The position numbers and the translations under genes are program-made. 57,609 bases of DNA. Origin: Bacilli bacterium (GTDB taxonomy: Bacteria > Bacillota_I > Bacilli_A > RFN20 > CAG-826). The DNA is taken from positions 1-57,609 of the forward strand of contig JAILIP010000016.1 of the NCBI GenBank assembly GCA_024695235.1. The letters run 5' to 3'. The notes beneath the pieces are model-generated. The model had not been told where the DNA came from. It saw only the letters and a program-made list of their open reading frames with translations, and searched no databases. Shown here one piece after another: positions 17,947-27,097 of this stretch. Within the stretch, counting starts at the first letter, position 1, and each line of letters begins with the position of its first letter.

Positions 17947-19623
17947 TTACTTATCTATTTCATCGATAATTGGAATAATCATCGGTGATTTAAGCGTATG
18001 TCTTCTAACGCATTTAAAGACCAATTCTTTTATGGTAACTTCGAGGCCTTTTAGTGATGGTTCTTCTTTAAAGAGCTCATCATTTATTGCTTGAACAAAT
18101 ATCTTTGATATTTCTTTTAGTAAAGAATCACTTTCTTTAACGTATACAAGACCGCGTGTTTGAATGTCTGGTCCAGTAACGATACGTTTTTGCTTGAGAC
18201 TTACTCCAGCGCCTAAGATAACAACCCCATCATCAGAGAGAGCTTTTCTCTCAGAAACGATTTGACTATCTTGATTTCCTAGATCTTGTCCATCAACAAG
18301 TAGATCACCGGCTAGGACTTTTTCTTGAGAGATATGTGCTCCATTATCATTGATTTCAAGCACCATGCCATTATCAAGAATAAAGACATTTGTATGATTT
18401 AGTCCAACGCCCATTTCTAAAGCTGTTTTAGCATTAGCTAAAAGTTGCTTGAATGTTCCATTGATTGGTGCGTAATATTTTGGTCTATAAGTCAAAAGTC
18501 TTAGCTTGATATCTTCCTGAGATGGATGCATCTTTAAGAATTCATGTTTATTAAAGTACATGATATGGCAATCCGTATGATAAAGTTCATCGATTGTATC
18601 AGTTGAAATTGTTTCAAACATCGTTGCATAAGGAACCGCCATAATAAACGTATCACTCGAATTGAGTTTTAAACGTTTATCGTGATATTTTCCAGAGGCA
18701 AATAGTTGAATCTTATGGAACAAGCGATCACCAAATCCAGTGATCAATACCATGACATTTTGCGGTCTAAGTCTTATGACATCTTCTAAAGAAGCTATGT
18801 CGTTTTTACTTATTTGGAAACGGTGTTCTTTGCTAACATTCCTAAATGTTTCAATAACTGATTCATCAAACGGAATGATTTTGCGGTTTGTCTTTTTAGC
18901 AAGTTCAGCGACACGTTCAATGTTGAACATATCGTAGTTTTCCATCGCAACGAATATTCTTCCAGGGGCATCTTTAAATACTTGCTCCACTAAAGGTACA
19001 AGATTGTATTTTGGAGAAGTATATCCGCTTCGCTCGGCGTATACAGAATCATACATCGCTAGAAGCGTTTTCTCTTGGGCGATAGATCCGACCATTGTGT
19101 TATTAGAAACATAGCCGGGATTAAAGTTATTGTCTACGACAAAGGATGTGGAAATAATAATATTTCCGCCATCAGTTGAAATGGCAATTGCACAACTGTC
19201 AGCCATATTAGATGCCGTTTGAATAAAACGAATTCTTCGACCATTAACACGTATATCATCATTTGGATCAATAATATGGAAATCCATATCCATCTTAATG
19301 CGGTTATGAGCCATAAATGAATCGATGAATACTTTTGTAACAGCTGTACAAAAAACAGGAGCAGGAACACGTTTATAAACATAAGGAAGTCCGCCTAAGA
19401 CAATATCGTGTCCTCTAGAGATAAAATAACCTCTAACTTTATCTTTATGTTCGATCAAATAATCGAAACGGGAGATGATGTAGTCAATGCCGTGCATTGT
19501 TTTATCTGGCCATTTTAGACCACATTCAACAACGAAAATATCATCATTGATTTCTACAACGATGAGATTCTTACCATGTTCATCATTTCCACCTAAAGGT
19601 ATAATGCGGACTTTATCTAACAT
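17947..19623 (-). CDS. RNase J-family (beta-CASP) protein, probably catalytically inactive
   Basis: RNase J layout (IIPLGGNDEHGKNL...; AERSGYTSPKYNL; PGRIFVAMENYDM) but HxHxDH replaced by SRGHDIV and other metal ligands lost. Confidence 0.85.
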   Translation of the reverse strand: MLDKVRIIPLGGNDEHGKNLIVVEINDDIFVVECGLKWPDKTMHGIDYIISRFDYLIEHKDKVRGYFISRGHDIVLGGLPYVYKRVPAPVFCTAVTKVFIDSFMAHNRIKMDMDFHIIDPNDDIRVNGRRIRFIQTASNMADSCAIAISTDGGNIIISTSFVVDNNFNPGYVSNNTMVGSIAQEKTLLAMYDSVYAERSGYTSPKYNLVPLVEQVFKDAPGRIFVAMENYDMFNIERVAELAKKTNRKIIPFDESVIETFRNVSKEHRFQISKNDIASLEDVIRLRPQNVMVLITGFGDRLFHKIQLFASGKYHDKRLKLNSSDTFIMAVPYATMFETISTDTIDELYHTDCHIMYFNKHEFLKMHPSQEDIKLRLLTYRPKYYAPINGTFKQLLANAKTALEMGVGLNHTNVFILDNGMVLEINDNGAHISQEKVLAGDLLVDGQDLGNQDSQIVSERKALSDDGVVILGAGVSLKQKRIVTGPDIQTRGLVYVKESDSLLKEISKIFVQAINDELFKEEPSLKGLEVTIKELVFKCVRRHTLKSPMIIPIIDEIDK

Positions 19624-19632
19624 ATACGCTCC

Positions 19633-19977
19633 TTATTTAGAGATGTTTTTAGTGGCGACAATATCCACTCCTGTACCACAAATATTAGCAATTACAATAT
19701 CACCAATATGAACAGGAAGTGACAAAGTCACTTTGTTAATCTCTTCCATAGCTTTAAAAATAGTTTCTTTTGGAAGAGGATCTTTACTTTTAACTGGGCA
19801 GCGAGGAGATTCTTTAGAATCAACTTTCACTGTTGAGGTTAAGGTGCGGACAGGGTGAGTCAGTTCACTGACCGCATATTTAGCGCCTCTTGGGCAGAAG
19901 TTTCCAGTGACATTCATGTTGTCATCAACTTTTAAATGGCAACCACGTGGACAAGTAATACAAATGAGTTCTTTCAT
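19633..19977 (-). CDS. DUF1667 domain protein
   Basis: ICITCPRGCHLKV...NFCPRGAKYAVSELTHPVRTLTSTV. Confidence 0.92.
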   Translation of the reverse strand: MKELICITCPRGCHLKVDDNMNVTGNFCPRGAKYAVSELTHPVRTLTSTVKVDSKESPRCPVKSKDPLPKETIFKAMEEINKVTLSLPVHIGDIVIANICGTGVDIVATKNISK

Positions 19978-21236
19978 TATTTTCTTTCCTCCACATACAC
20001 TGAAATTTCTTTGGCCTCGCCTTTAAAGAGGGCTTTATCAACACGCACAATTTCCATTTCACTTGGAATAATGGCAGGTTTGAATAGTTTCTTTACGACG
20101 TTATCGCCTTCCTTGATAAAGATATTAATATCTTTAAATGGATGGGCAACACGGAATTTGAAGACGAGCTTATCGTTAGCGTCTTCAAGATAAATCTTTT
20201 GAGGGACAACATATCCGATACCATTACCTGGTTTAACATCATAGATGTGACCTTTATGAGATAACTTACCGTTAAGATACTTAACAGCCCCATTAGCGGC
20301 TTCTCTAGCTTCTTCGACGACATAGTCAACTAAATCATGAACATGTAAAACGTTTCCGGCTGAGAACAATCCTTCGATCTCTGTTTCCATATCTTGAGAG
20401 ACGACTGGTCCTCTAGTTTTAGAGAAAGATAGAGGTAAGTTGTTAAGTAAATCACAGTTAGGAATGAGTCCTACTGATAAAAGTAAGGTATCAACATCAA
20501 ATTCCACTTCAGTGCCTGGAATAAAGGCGAATTTTTCATCGACCTTAGCGATGACCACCTTTTCAAGGTGTCCTTCTTTACCTTTCACTTCTTTAACAGT
20601 GTGAGAGAGGTATAAAGGAATATTGAAGTCTTGTAGACATTGAACGATATTTCTATTTAAACCAGCTGAATATGGGTTGAGTTCAGCAACACCTAAGACT
20701 TTGGCACCTTCAAGGGTCATACGTCTTGCCATAATTAGGCCAATATCGCCGCTTCCAAGGATGAAAACCTTTTTACCGACTAAATAGCCGTAGCAGTTTA
20801 AATATAGCTGTGCTTGGCCGGCTGTATAAACGCCACTTGGTCTATCACCAGCGATTTGAATAGCACCAGCATTTCTTTCATAGCATCCAGTTGTGAGAAT
20901 GATTGCTTCAGCTTTCACTTCCACTAAACCTTCGTATGAATTCGAATAGGTGACAACTTTGTCTTTTGAAATGCCTAAAACATTTGATTGAAGACGATAT
21001 GAAATGTGGTTATCATTCACCGCTTTAGAAAAGCGAGACATGAATTCTGGACCGGTGAGTTCTTCATTGAATTCATGAAGTCCAAAGCCATTATGAATGC
21101 ATTGATTTAAGATACCACCAAGATAATCATTCTTTTCAAGAATGAGAATATCAGTAACACCTTGTTTATATGCTTCAAGAGCAGAGGCCATACCAGCGGA
21201 TCCACCACCGATAATGACTAGTTTTTTGTTAATCAT
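19977..21236 (-). CDS. NAD(P)/FAD-dependent oxidoreductase
   Basis: VIIGGGSAGMASALEA, GSGDIGLIMARR, FSAGNVLHVHDLVDYV. Confidence 0.9.
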   Translation of the reverse strand: MINKKLVIIGGGSAGMASALEAYKQGVTDILILEKNDYLGGILNQCIHNGFGLHEFNEELTGPEFMSRFSKAVNDNHISYRLQSNVLGISKDKVVTYSNSYEGLVEVKAEAIILTTGCYERNAGAIQIAGDRPSGVYTAGQAQLYLNCYGYLVGKKVFILGSGDIGLIMARRMTLEGAKVLGVAELNPYSAGLNRNIVQCLQDFNIPLYLSHTVKEVKGKEGHLEKVVIAKVDEKFAFIPGTEVEFDVDTLLLSVGLIPNCDLLNNLPLSFSKTRGPVVSQDMETEIEGLFSAGNVLHVHDLVDYVVEEAREAANGAVKYLNGKLSHKGHIYDVKPGNGIGYVVPQKIYLEDANDKLVFKFRVAHPFKDINIFIKEGDNVVKKLFKPAIIPSEMEIVRVDKALFKGEAKEISVYVEERK

Positions 21237-22675
21237 TATTTAGCCTCCTTTGTTAAGTATTTACAAATCTCAGAACCATCTTTATCGAGTTTGATTTTGC
21301 TCATATCGACATTAAAGTGTTCGGCAAGAATCTTGATGACTAAAGGTTGGCAGAAACCACCTTGGCATTTACCAAATCCTGCTCTTGTTCTCTTCTTAAG
21401 AGCTTTAACACTCATTGGAGGAACACTACGTGATAGTTCATCTTTGATTTCGCCTAAAGTGACTTTTTCACAGTTACAGATGATTTCTCCATAATCTGGA
21501 TCCTTCTTAATAAGAGCGTTTCTTTCGTTAACACTAAGTTTGGAAGGATTAATTCTTTTTCTTAAGGCTGGTTTATAGTCTTTTTTCTCTTTGAGAGAAA
21601 GAACTTTGCTAACAAATTCATTTACAACATATTCTGCAATGGCAGGAGAACTGGCTAAACCAGGAGACTCAATACCACTGACATTAATAAAATGATTATC
21701 TTTTTTAGCAAAGCCGATGACAAAGTCATGGGTTGATGGAGTTGGTCTATTGCCTGAGAATGTACGGATGACTTGATTAAACGGAATAGAAGGCACCATT
21801 TCGGTAGCAGCTTTTCTAACCGCATCTAATGTTGGCTTATCAGTTGATAAGTCTTCTTTATCATCACTCCATTCACTCGATGGACCAACAATATAGTTTC
21901 CGCTGGTAGTCTTAGAGACAAGAATACCTTTACCCTTTTCACTTGGAAGAGGGAAGATGACATGGTTAACTAAACCTTCTTTATAGTGATCTAATACAAA
22001 GTATTCACCCTTACGAGCAGTTACTTTATAATCGACAGGCTCAATCATGGAGTGAATCTTATCTGAATACACTCCAGCGGCATTAATTACTACTTTAGCT
22101 TGATATTCATCCTTGGTGGTTTTAACGACATAAACATCGCCATCTTTCTTAATAGAAAGAACTTCTTCACCAAGATGAAGGGTAACACCATTATCAACCG
22201 CTGATTCCATTGCATGGACTGTTAATGTGAAAGGATTAACGATTCCAGCACTAGGTGCTAAAAGTCCACCCTTAACATTTGGGTTGATATTTGGTTCTAA
22301 TTTCTTTACTTCTTCCGCGCTTAGAAGTTTTACTTCTACACCATTCTCTTTTGAACGAATAGCTAAATCAGAGAGAAGTTTGATTTGATCATCGTAAATA
22401 GCAACGGTTAATGATCCAATTTGTTCAAAGTGAACATCTAAATCTTCACAAAGTTTAGGGAACATCTTGTTACCTTGAACATTGAGTTTGGCTTTTAGAG
22501 TTCCTGGTACTGGATCATAGCCAGAGTGAACGATAGCGGAGTTTGCCATCGAAGTGACATTCCCCGCATCGTTCTCCTTATCAATTACGATGGTCTTAAG
22601 GTCGTAGCTGGAAAGTTTACGTGCGATCAAAGAACCGCTAACCCCAGCGCCAACAATAAGAACATCAAAAATCAT
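21236..22675 (-). CDS. GlpA-like glycerol-3-phosphate dehydrogenase / FAD oxidoreductase with BFD-type Fe-S domain
   Basis: VLIVGAGVSGSLIARKLS; ICNCEKVTLGEI...GFGKCQGGFC. Confidence 0.9.
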   Translation of the reverse strand: MIFDVLIVGAGVSGSLIARKLSSYDLKTIVIDKENDAGNVTSMANSAIVHSGYDPVPGTLKAKLNVQGNKMFPKLCEDLDVHFEQIGSLTVAIYDDQIKLLSDLAIRSKENGVEVKLLSAEEVKKLEPNINPNVKGGLLAPSAGIVNPFTLTVHAMESAVDNGVTLHLGEEVLSIKKDGDVYVVKTTKDEYQAKVVINAAGVYSDKIHSMIEPVDYKVTARKGEYFVLDHYKEGLVNHVIFPLPSEKGKGILVSKTTSGNYIVGPSSEWSDDKEDLSTDKPTLDAVRKAATEMVPSIPFNQVIRTFSGNRPTPSTHDFVIGFAKKDNHFINVSGIESPGLASSPAIAEYVVNEFVSKVLSLKEKKDYKPALRKRINPSKLSVNERNALIKKDPDYGEIICNCEKVTLGEIKDELSRSVPPMSVKALKKRTRAGFGKCQGGFCQPLVIKILAEHFNVDMSKIKLDKDGSEICKYLTKEAK

Positions 22676-24828
22676 TTTTTGTGACCTTTAAATGGTTTCT
22701 TTTCTGGTTTTTCGACATAACCAGCAGGCTTTTCAACGAATTCTCTATGAGAAACTTTGACTTTGCCCTTGTCATCGATTTCGCAAACACGAACTTTTAA
22801 GATATCGCCGACTTTGACGACTTCTTGTGCGCGATCGATGTAGCCCCAGCCGAGTCTTGAGACGTGGCAGAGACCTTCGCAGTTACCAAAGAGTTTGACA
22901 AATGCGCCATAATCTTCAACACGGGTGACTTCACCTTCGTAAACTTCACCAATCTTCGCTTCGCGAACGATGTCTTCAATCATCTTCTTGGCTTTGTTGA
23001 TCATTTCTCTATTCATGTGGTAAATGACGACATGGCCATCATCATCGATGTCGATTTGGACGTTATCACATTGAGCGATGATGTCATTGATGACCTTACC
23101 GCCTGTACCGATAACTTCACGAATCTTATCAACATCGATTTGCATCTTGTCGAGTTTAGGTGCGAATTCACTGACATCTGGACGAGGTTCAGCAATAGCT
23201 TTGCTCATGACATCGCGAATTTCTTTTCTAGCTTTGTGAGCTTGTTCAAGAGCTTGACGTAACACTTCACGTGTAACACCAGCAATCTTGATATCCATTT
23301 GAAGGGCTGTAATACCAACTTCGGTACCAGCAACCTTAAAGTCCATATCACCAAAGTGGTCTTCTAGACCTTGGATATCGGTGAGGATTGTATATGGGTT
23401 TGTATCTAATGAACCAGTTGAGATAAGTCCCATAGCAATACCAGAGACCATTCTCTTAATTGGGACACCAGCAGCCATAAGTGACATACAACCGGCACAG
23501 ATGGATGCTTGTGAGGATGAACCGTTTGATTCAACGACTTCAGATACTGTTCTAATAGTATATGGGAAATCTTCTTCACTTGGGATGACGTATGAAAGTG
23601 CTCTTTCACCTAAGGCACCGTGACCGATTTCACGACGTGCGAGAACACCGATCTTACCTGTACCACCGACACACCATTGTGGGAAGTTATAGTGATGCAT
23701 GAAGCGTTTCTTTTCAATTGGTGTTAAATCATCAATGATTTGAGCATCACTTAATGGTCCAAGTGTTGTTGTAGAGATAACTTGTGTTTGACCTCTTGTA
23801 AACATAGCGGAACCATGGACTCTACGGCCAAGGATGTCAACTTGGGCATCAAGTGGACGTAATTCATCTGGACGACGACCATCTGGTCTAATCTTATCTT
23901 CAGCAATGAGTCTACGGACTTCGTTATGAACGATATCTTCTTGAATTTCGTGGACTTGTTGAACTGTCTTAGCATCAGCACCAGCTTCTGCATAAGCAGC
24001 TTCTGTTTCTTTTTCGATTGCTTCGATCTTTTCTTCTCTTTCGAGTTTATCTTTAGTTGAGACAGCTTTGCGAAGCTTTTCATCAACTTTAGCAGTAACT
24101 TCTGCTCTTAATTCTTCTGGGACAACCTTGAATTGGATGTCTTTGTTCTTTTCGACACCGATTTCTTTAATGATTTCTTTTTCAAAGCGGCATAATTTCT
24201 TAACTGCTTCATGTCCGAACATTAAAGCGTCGAGCATATCTTCTTCACTGACTTCGTTAGCACCGGCTTCAACCATGTTAATGGCTTCTTCAGTACCAGC
24301 GACGCAAAGATCGATATCAGATTTTGCTCTTTGTTCAACTGTTGGGTTGATAACTAACTTACCATCAACTCTACCGACATAAACACCAGCGATAGGACCA
24401 TTGAATGGTACATCAGAAATGCAAACGCAAAGTGAGCTTGCGAGCATAGCAGTGATTTCTGGTGAGTTATCATAATCAACTGCCATAACTTGTGAAACGA
24501 CTTGAACTTCGTTTCTGAATCCTTCAGGGAAGAGTGGACGCATTGTTCTATCGGTAATTCTGCTTGCTAAGATAGCATGAGAACTTGGACGGGATTCACG
24601 TCTGAGGAATCCACCTGGAATTTTTCCAGCTGCGTACATTCTTTCTTGGTATTCAACACTGAGTGGGAAGAAATCCCAATCAACGGTATGCTTTGACATT
24701 GTGACGTTACTTAAAACGACTGTATCGCCATAGCGTACCAACACCGCAGCCTTTGTTTGCTTAGCGATTTCGCCAGCTTCAACAACGATCTTACGGCCAT
24801 CGAACTCTAATTCGAATGTTTTTTTCAT
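22672..24828 (-). CDS. pnp: Polyribonucleotide nucleotidyltransferase
   Basis: Two RNase PH domains, KH (IGTGGKVINDII) and S1 domains. Confidence 0.98.
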   Translation of the reverse strand: MKKTFELEFDGRKIVVEAGEIAKQTKAAVLVRYGDTVVLSNVTMSKHTVDWDFFPLSVEYQERMYAAGKIPGGFLRRESRPSSHAILASRITDRTMRPLFPEGFRNEVQVVSQVMAVDYDNSPEITAMLASSLCVCISDVPFNGPIAGVYVGRVDGKLVINPTVEQRAKSDIDLCVAGTEEAINMVEAGANEVSEEDMLDALMFGHEAVKKLCRFEKEIIKEIGVEKNKDIQFKVVPEELRAEVTAKVDEKLRKAVSTKDKLEREEKIEAIEKETEAAYAEAGADAKTVQQVHEIQEDIVHNEVRRLIAEDKIRPDGRRPDELRPLDAQVDILGRRVHGSAMFTRGQTQVISTTTLGPLSDAQIIDDLTPIEKKRFMHHYNFPQWCVGGTGKIGVLARREIGHGALGERALSYVIPSEEDFPYTIRTVSEVVESNGSSSQASICAGCMSLMAAGVPIKRMVSGIAMGLISTGSLDTNPYTILTDIQGLEDHFGDMDFKVAGTEVGITALQMDIKIAGVTREVLRQALEQAHKARKEIRDVMSKAIAEPRPDVSEFAPKLDKMQIDVDKIREVIGTGGKVINDIIAQCDNVQIDIDDDGHVVIYHMNREMINKAKKMIEDIVREAKIGEVYEGEVTRVEDYGAFVKLFGNCEGLCHVSRLGWGYIDRAQEVVKVGDILKVRVCEIDDKGKVKVSHREFVEKPAGYVEKPEKKPFKGHKK

Positions 24829-24906
24829 CTACTTTTTTCTCCTTTTATAACTATTAAAATTCTAACATAAATGTTACTTATGTAATAGAACAAAAATTTC
24901 AAAAAG

Positions 24907-24930
24907 AAAAGACCACATAGTGGTCTATTT
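24907..24930 (-). terminator. Terminator of rpsO
   Basis: Minus strand AGACCACTATGTGGTCTTTTCTTTTT. Confidence 0.75.
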
Positions 24931-24945
24931 CATTTCTAGGCTCAA

Positions 24946-25215
24946 TTACTTACGGATTTTGAGTTCGCTGATGAGTTTTGCATAAGCATCACGATCTTCA
25001 CGAGCTAAGTAGTCGAGAAGTCCACGACGTTTACCAACAAGTACGAACAATCCACGACGACCTGAAGCATCCTTTTTGTTTGCTTTGAGGTGTGCAGTAA
25101 GATCATTGATTTGAGCGGTCAATAAGGCGATTTGGACTTGGACTGAACCAGTGTCTTTTTCGTCTCTACCGTACTTTTTGACGATTTCAGCAGTTCTTTC
25201 TTTAGATAATGCCAT
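24946..25215 (-). CDS. rpsO: 30S ribosomal protein S15
   Basis: VQIALLTAQINDLTAHLKANKKDASGRRGLFVLVGKRRGLLDYL. Confidence 0.98.
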   Translation of the reverse strand: MALSKERTAEIVKKYGRDEKDTGSVQVQIALLTAQINDLTAHLKANKKDASGRRGLFVLVGKRRGLLDYLAREDRDAYAKLISELKIRK

Positions 25216-25240
25216 CGTTTTAATCCTCCTATAAGTCTTG

Positions 25241-25288
25241 ACTTAACCCACGGGAAGCGTCGGATTATTCGCTAGACGTAGACTAAGT
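25241..25288 (-). promoter_or_regulatory. Candidate structured rpsO 5' leader (S15 autoregulation?)
   Basis: Minus strand ACTTA-gt-CTACG ... CGTGG-g-TTAAGT long stem enclosing AGCG/CGCT hairpin, immediately upstream of the rpsO SD. Confidence 0.4.
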
Positions 25289-25330
25289 TGCGTTATTAAA
25301 TATACAATATAAACATTGTATTTTCAACCA

Positions 25331-27097
25331 TTAATTGTTGTTGAGTTGTAGTTGATACAGTTTGAAATAGTATCCTTTGTTTTTAAGAAGTTGCTGATGA
25401 GTTCCTTCTTCGACGATTTTACCGTTTTGCAAACAGATGATTTTGTCAGCATTTTGGATGGTTGAAAGGCGGTGTGCGACAACGAGCATTGTGCCGATTG
25501 ATTTCATTCTTTGGAGTGACTCTTGAATCAAAGATTCAGTTTCAGTGTCGATGTTCGCAGTTGCCTCATCAAGAATGAGTATTTGAGGGTCATGAATAAC
25601 AGTTCTAGCAAACGAGAGTAATTGTCTTTGTCCTTGGGAGAAGTTTTCACCTCTTTCGATGACTTCGCTATCGAGGCCTTTTTCAAGACGATAGATGAAC
25701 TTGTCAGCGTTCACATACTTACATACTTCATTCACTCGATCATCATCGATATTCTCATCATTCAAGGTGATGTTGTTTTTGATATTTCCAGAGAATAGGA
25801 ATACATCTTGGAGCATTTGTCCAATTGCTCTTCTAAGTGATTCAATCTTGATGTCTTTAATATCGATATCATCAACGAGGATTTGGCCTTTTTGTATCTC
25901 GTAATTCCTTACAAGTAAGGAAAGTATTGTAGTTTTACCTGCACCTGTTGCACCTACAAAGGCACATGTTTCTTTTGGATTAATAACAAAGGAGACATCC
26001 TTTAAAATCCAGTTTTCTTTTTCATAAGCAAACCAAACGTTTCTAAATTCAATCTTGCCTTCAAAATGATCAATTTCTTTTGCGTCTTCTTTATCGAGTA
26101 CTTGCGGTTCAACATCTAGGAGGCTGAATAATCTTTCGGCAGCTGTTTTAGCCTGTTGAATATGATTGAGTTCATCAGCGAGAGATTGGATTGGTTGGAA
26201 GAACTTGGAAAGATACATGTAGAATGCAACTATCTCTCCTGCTGTAAGGGAGAATTTAACGCCAAGTATGAATGTGATTGCTAAAGCAACATATTGCATA
26301 AAGTTCACAAATGGACGGTACATTGAATAAGATATGACAATCTTGAAGTTCTCTTTGAGGAGGCGCTTATTTTTCTCTTCAAAGTCATCCGCTTTCTTCT
26401 TTTGCTTGTTAAATAGCTGGATGAGTCTCATACCCGAGAGGTTCTCAGAAATATAGGCGTTCAAATCGGAGATGTACGCTCTTTGTTGACGATATTGTTT
26501 TCCGACAATGTATCTAAAGATAAATGTTGCGATAAATATGATAACAACCATGGCAAGTTGAATAAGAGCAAGCCTCCAAGAGTAATAAACCATAATGGAA
26601 TATACAATGAGGGTTGTGAGGATATTTCTTGCAATATTCACCAAAGTGTTCGTGAAGAAATTACTCATTGCAGTCGTATAGTTTGCAACACGTGTGACAA
26701 GTGCACCAACAGGCATCTCATTAAACTGATTTAAGGACATCTTTTCGATGTGGTTAAAGACCTCTACTCTAAGGTTATAAATGATGATCTGCCCTGCTCT
26801 TTGTAGAATCATTGATTCAACATACAAGAAGACTTGGTTTATCAAAGATAAAGTGAAGTATCCAACCGCGACAAAGATGATGATTTTGAGTAGCTCACTT
26901 GTTGGAGAATTAAAGTTATCAACTAGCCGCGATAACATGATTGGAAGAATCGAATCACAAATGACATTTAAGATGATGAAGATAAACGCTAAAAGGAATC
27001 TCCACCAATGTGGTTTGACGTATTTTCCAATTCTCTTGAATAGCTCACGAGATGAGAGGGTCTTATCACCACGAAGCATCATAAGTTCTTCGTTCAT
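25331..27097 (-). CDS. ABC transporter ATP-binding/permease protein (exporter half 2)
   Basis: TM domain + GATGAGKTT, FSQGQRQLL, ILDEATANID. Confidence 0.93.
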   Translation of the reverse strand: MNEELMMLRGDKTLSSRELFKRIGKYVKPHWWRFLLAFIFIILNVICDSILPIMLSRLVDNFNSPTSELLKIIIFVAVGYFTLSLINQVFLYVESMILQRAGQIIIYNLRVEVFNHIEKMSLNQFNEMPVGALVTRVANYTTAMSNFFTNTLVNIARNILTTLIVYSIMVYYSWRLALIQLAMVVIIFIATFIFRYIVGKQYRQQRAYISDLNAYISENLSGMRLIQLFNKQKKKADDFEEKNKRLLKENFKIVISYSMYRPFVNFMQYVALAITFILGVKFSLTAGEIVAFYMYLSKFFQPIQSLADELNHIQQAKTAAERLFSLLDVEPQVLDKEDAKEIDHFEGKIEFRNVWFAYEKENWILKDVSFVINPKETCAFVGATGAGKTTILSLLVRNYEIQKGQILVDDIDIKDIKIESLRRAIGQMLQDVFLFSGNIKNNITLNDENIDDDRVNEVCKYVNADKFIYRLEKGLDSEVIERGENFSQGQRQLLSFARTVIHDPQILILDEATANIDTETESLIQESLQRMKSIGTMLVVAHRLSTIQNADKIICLQNGKIVEEGTHQQLLKNKGYYFKLYQLQLNNN

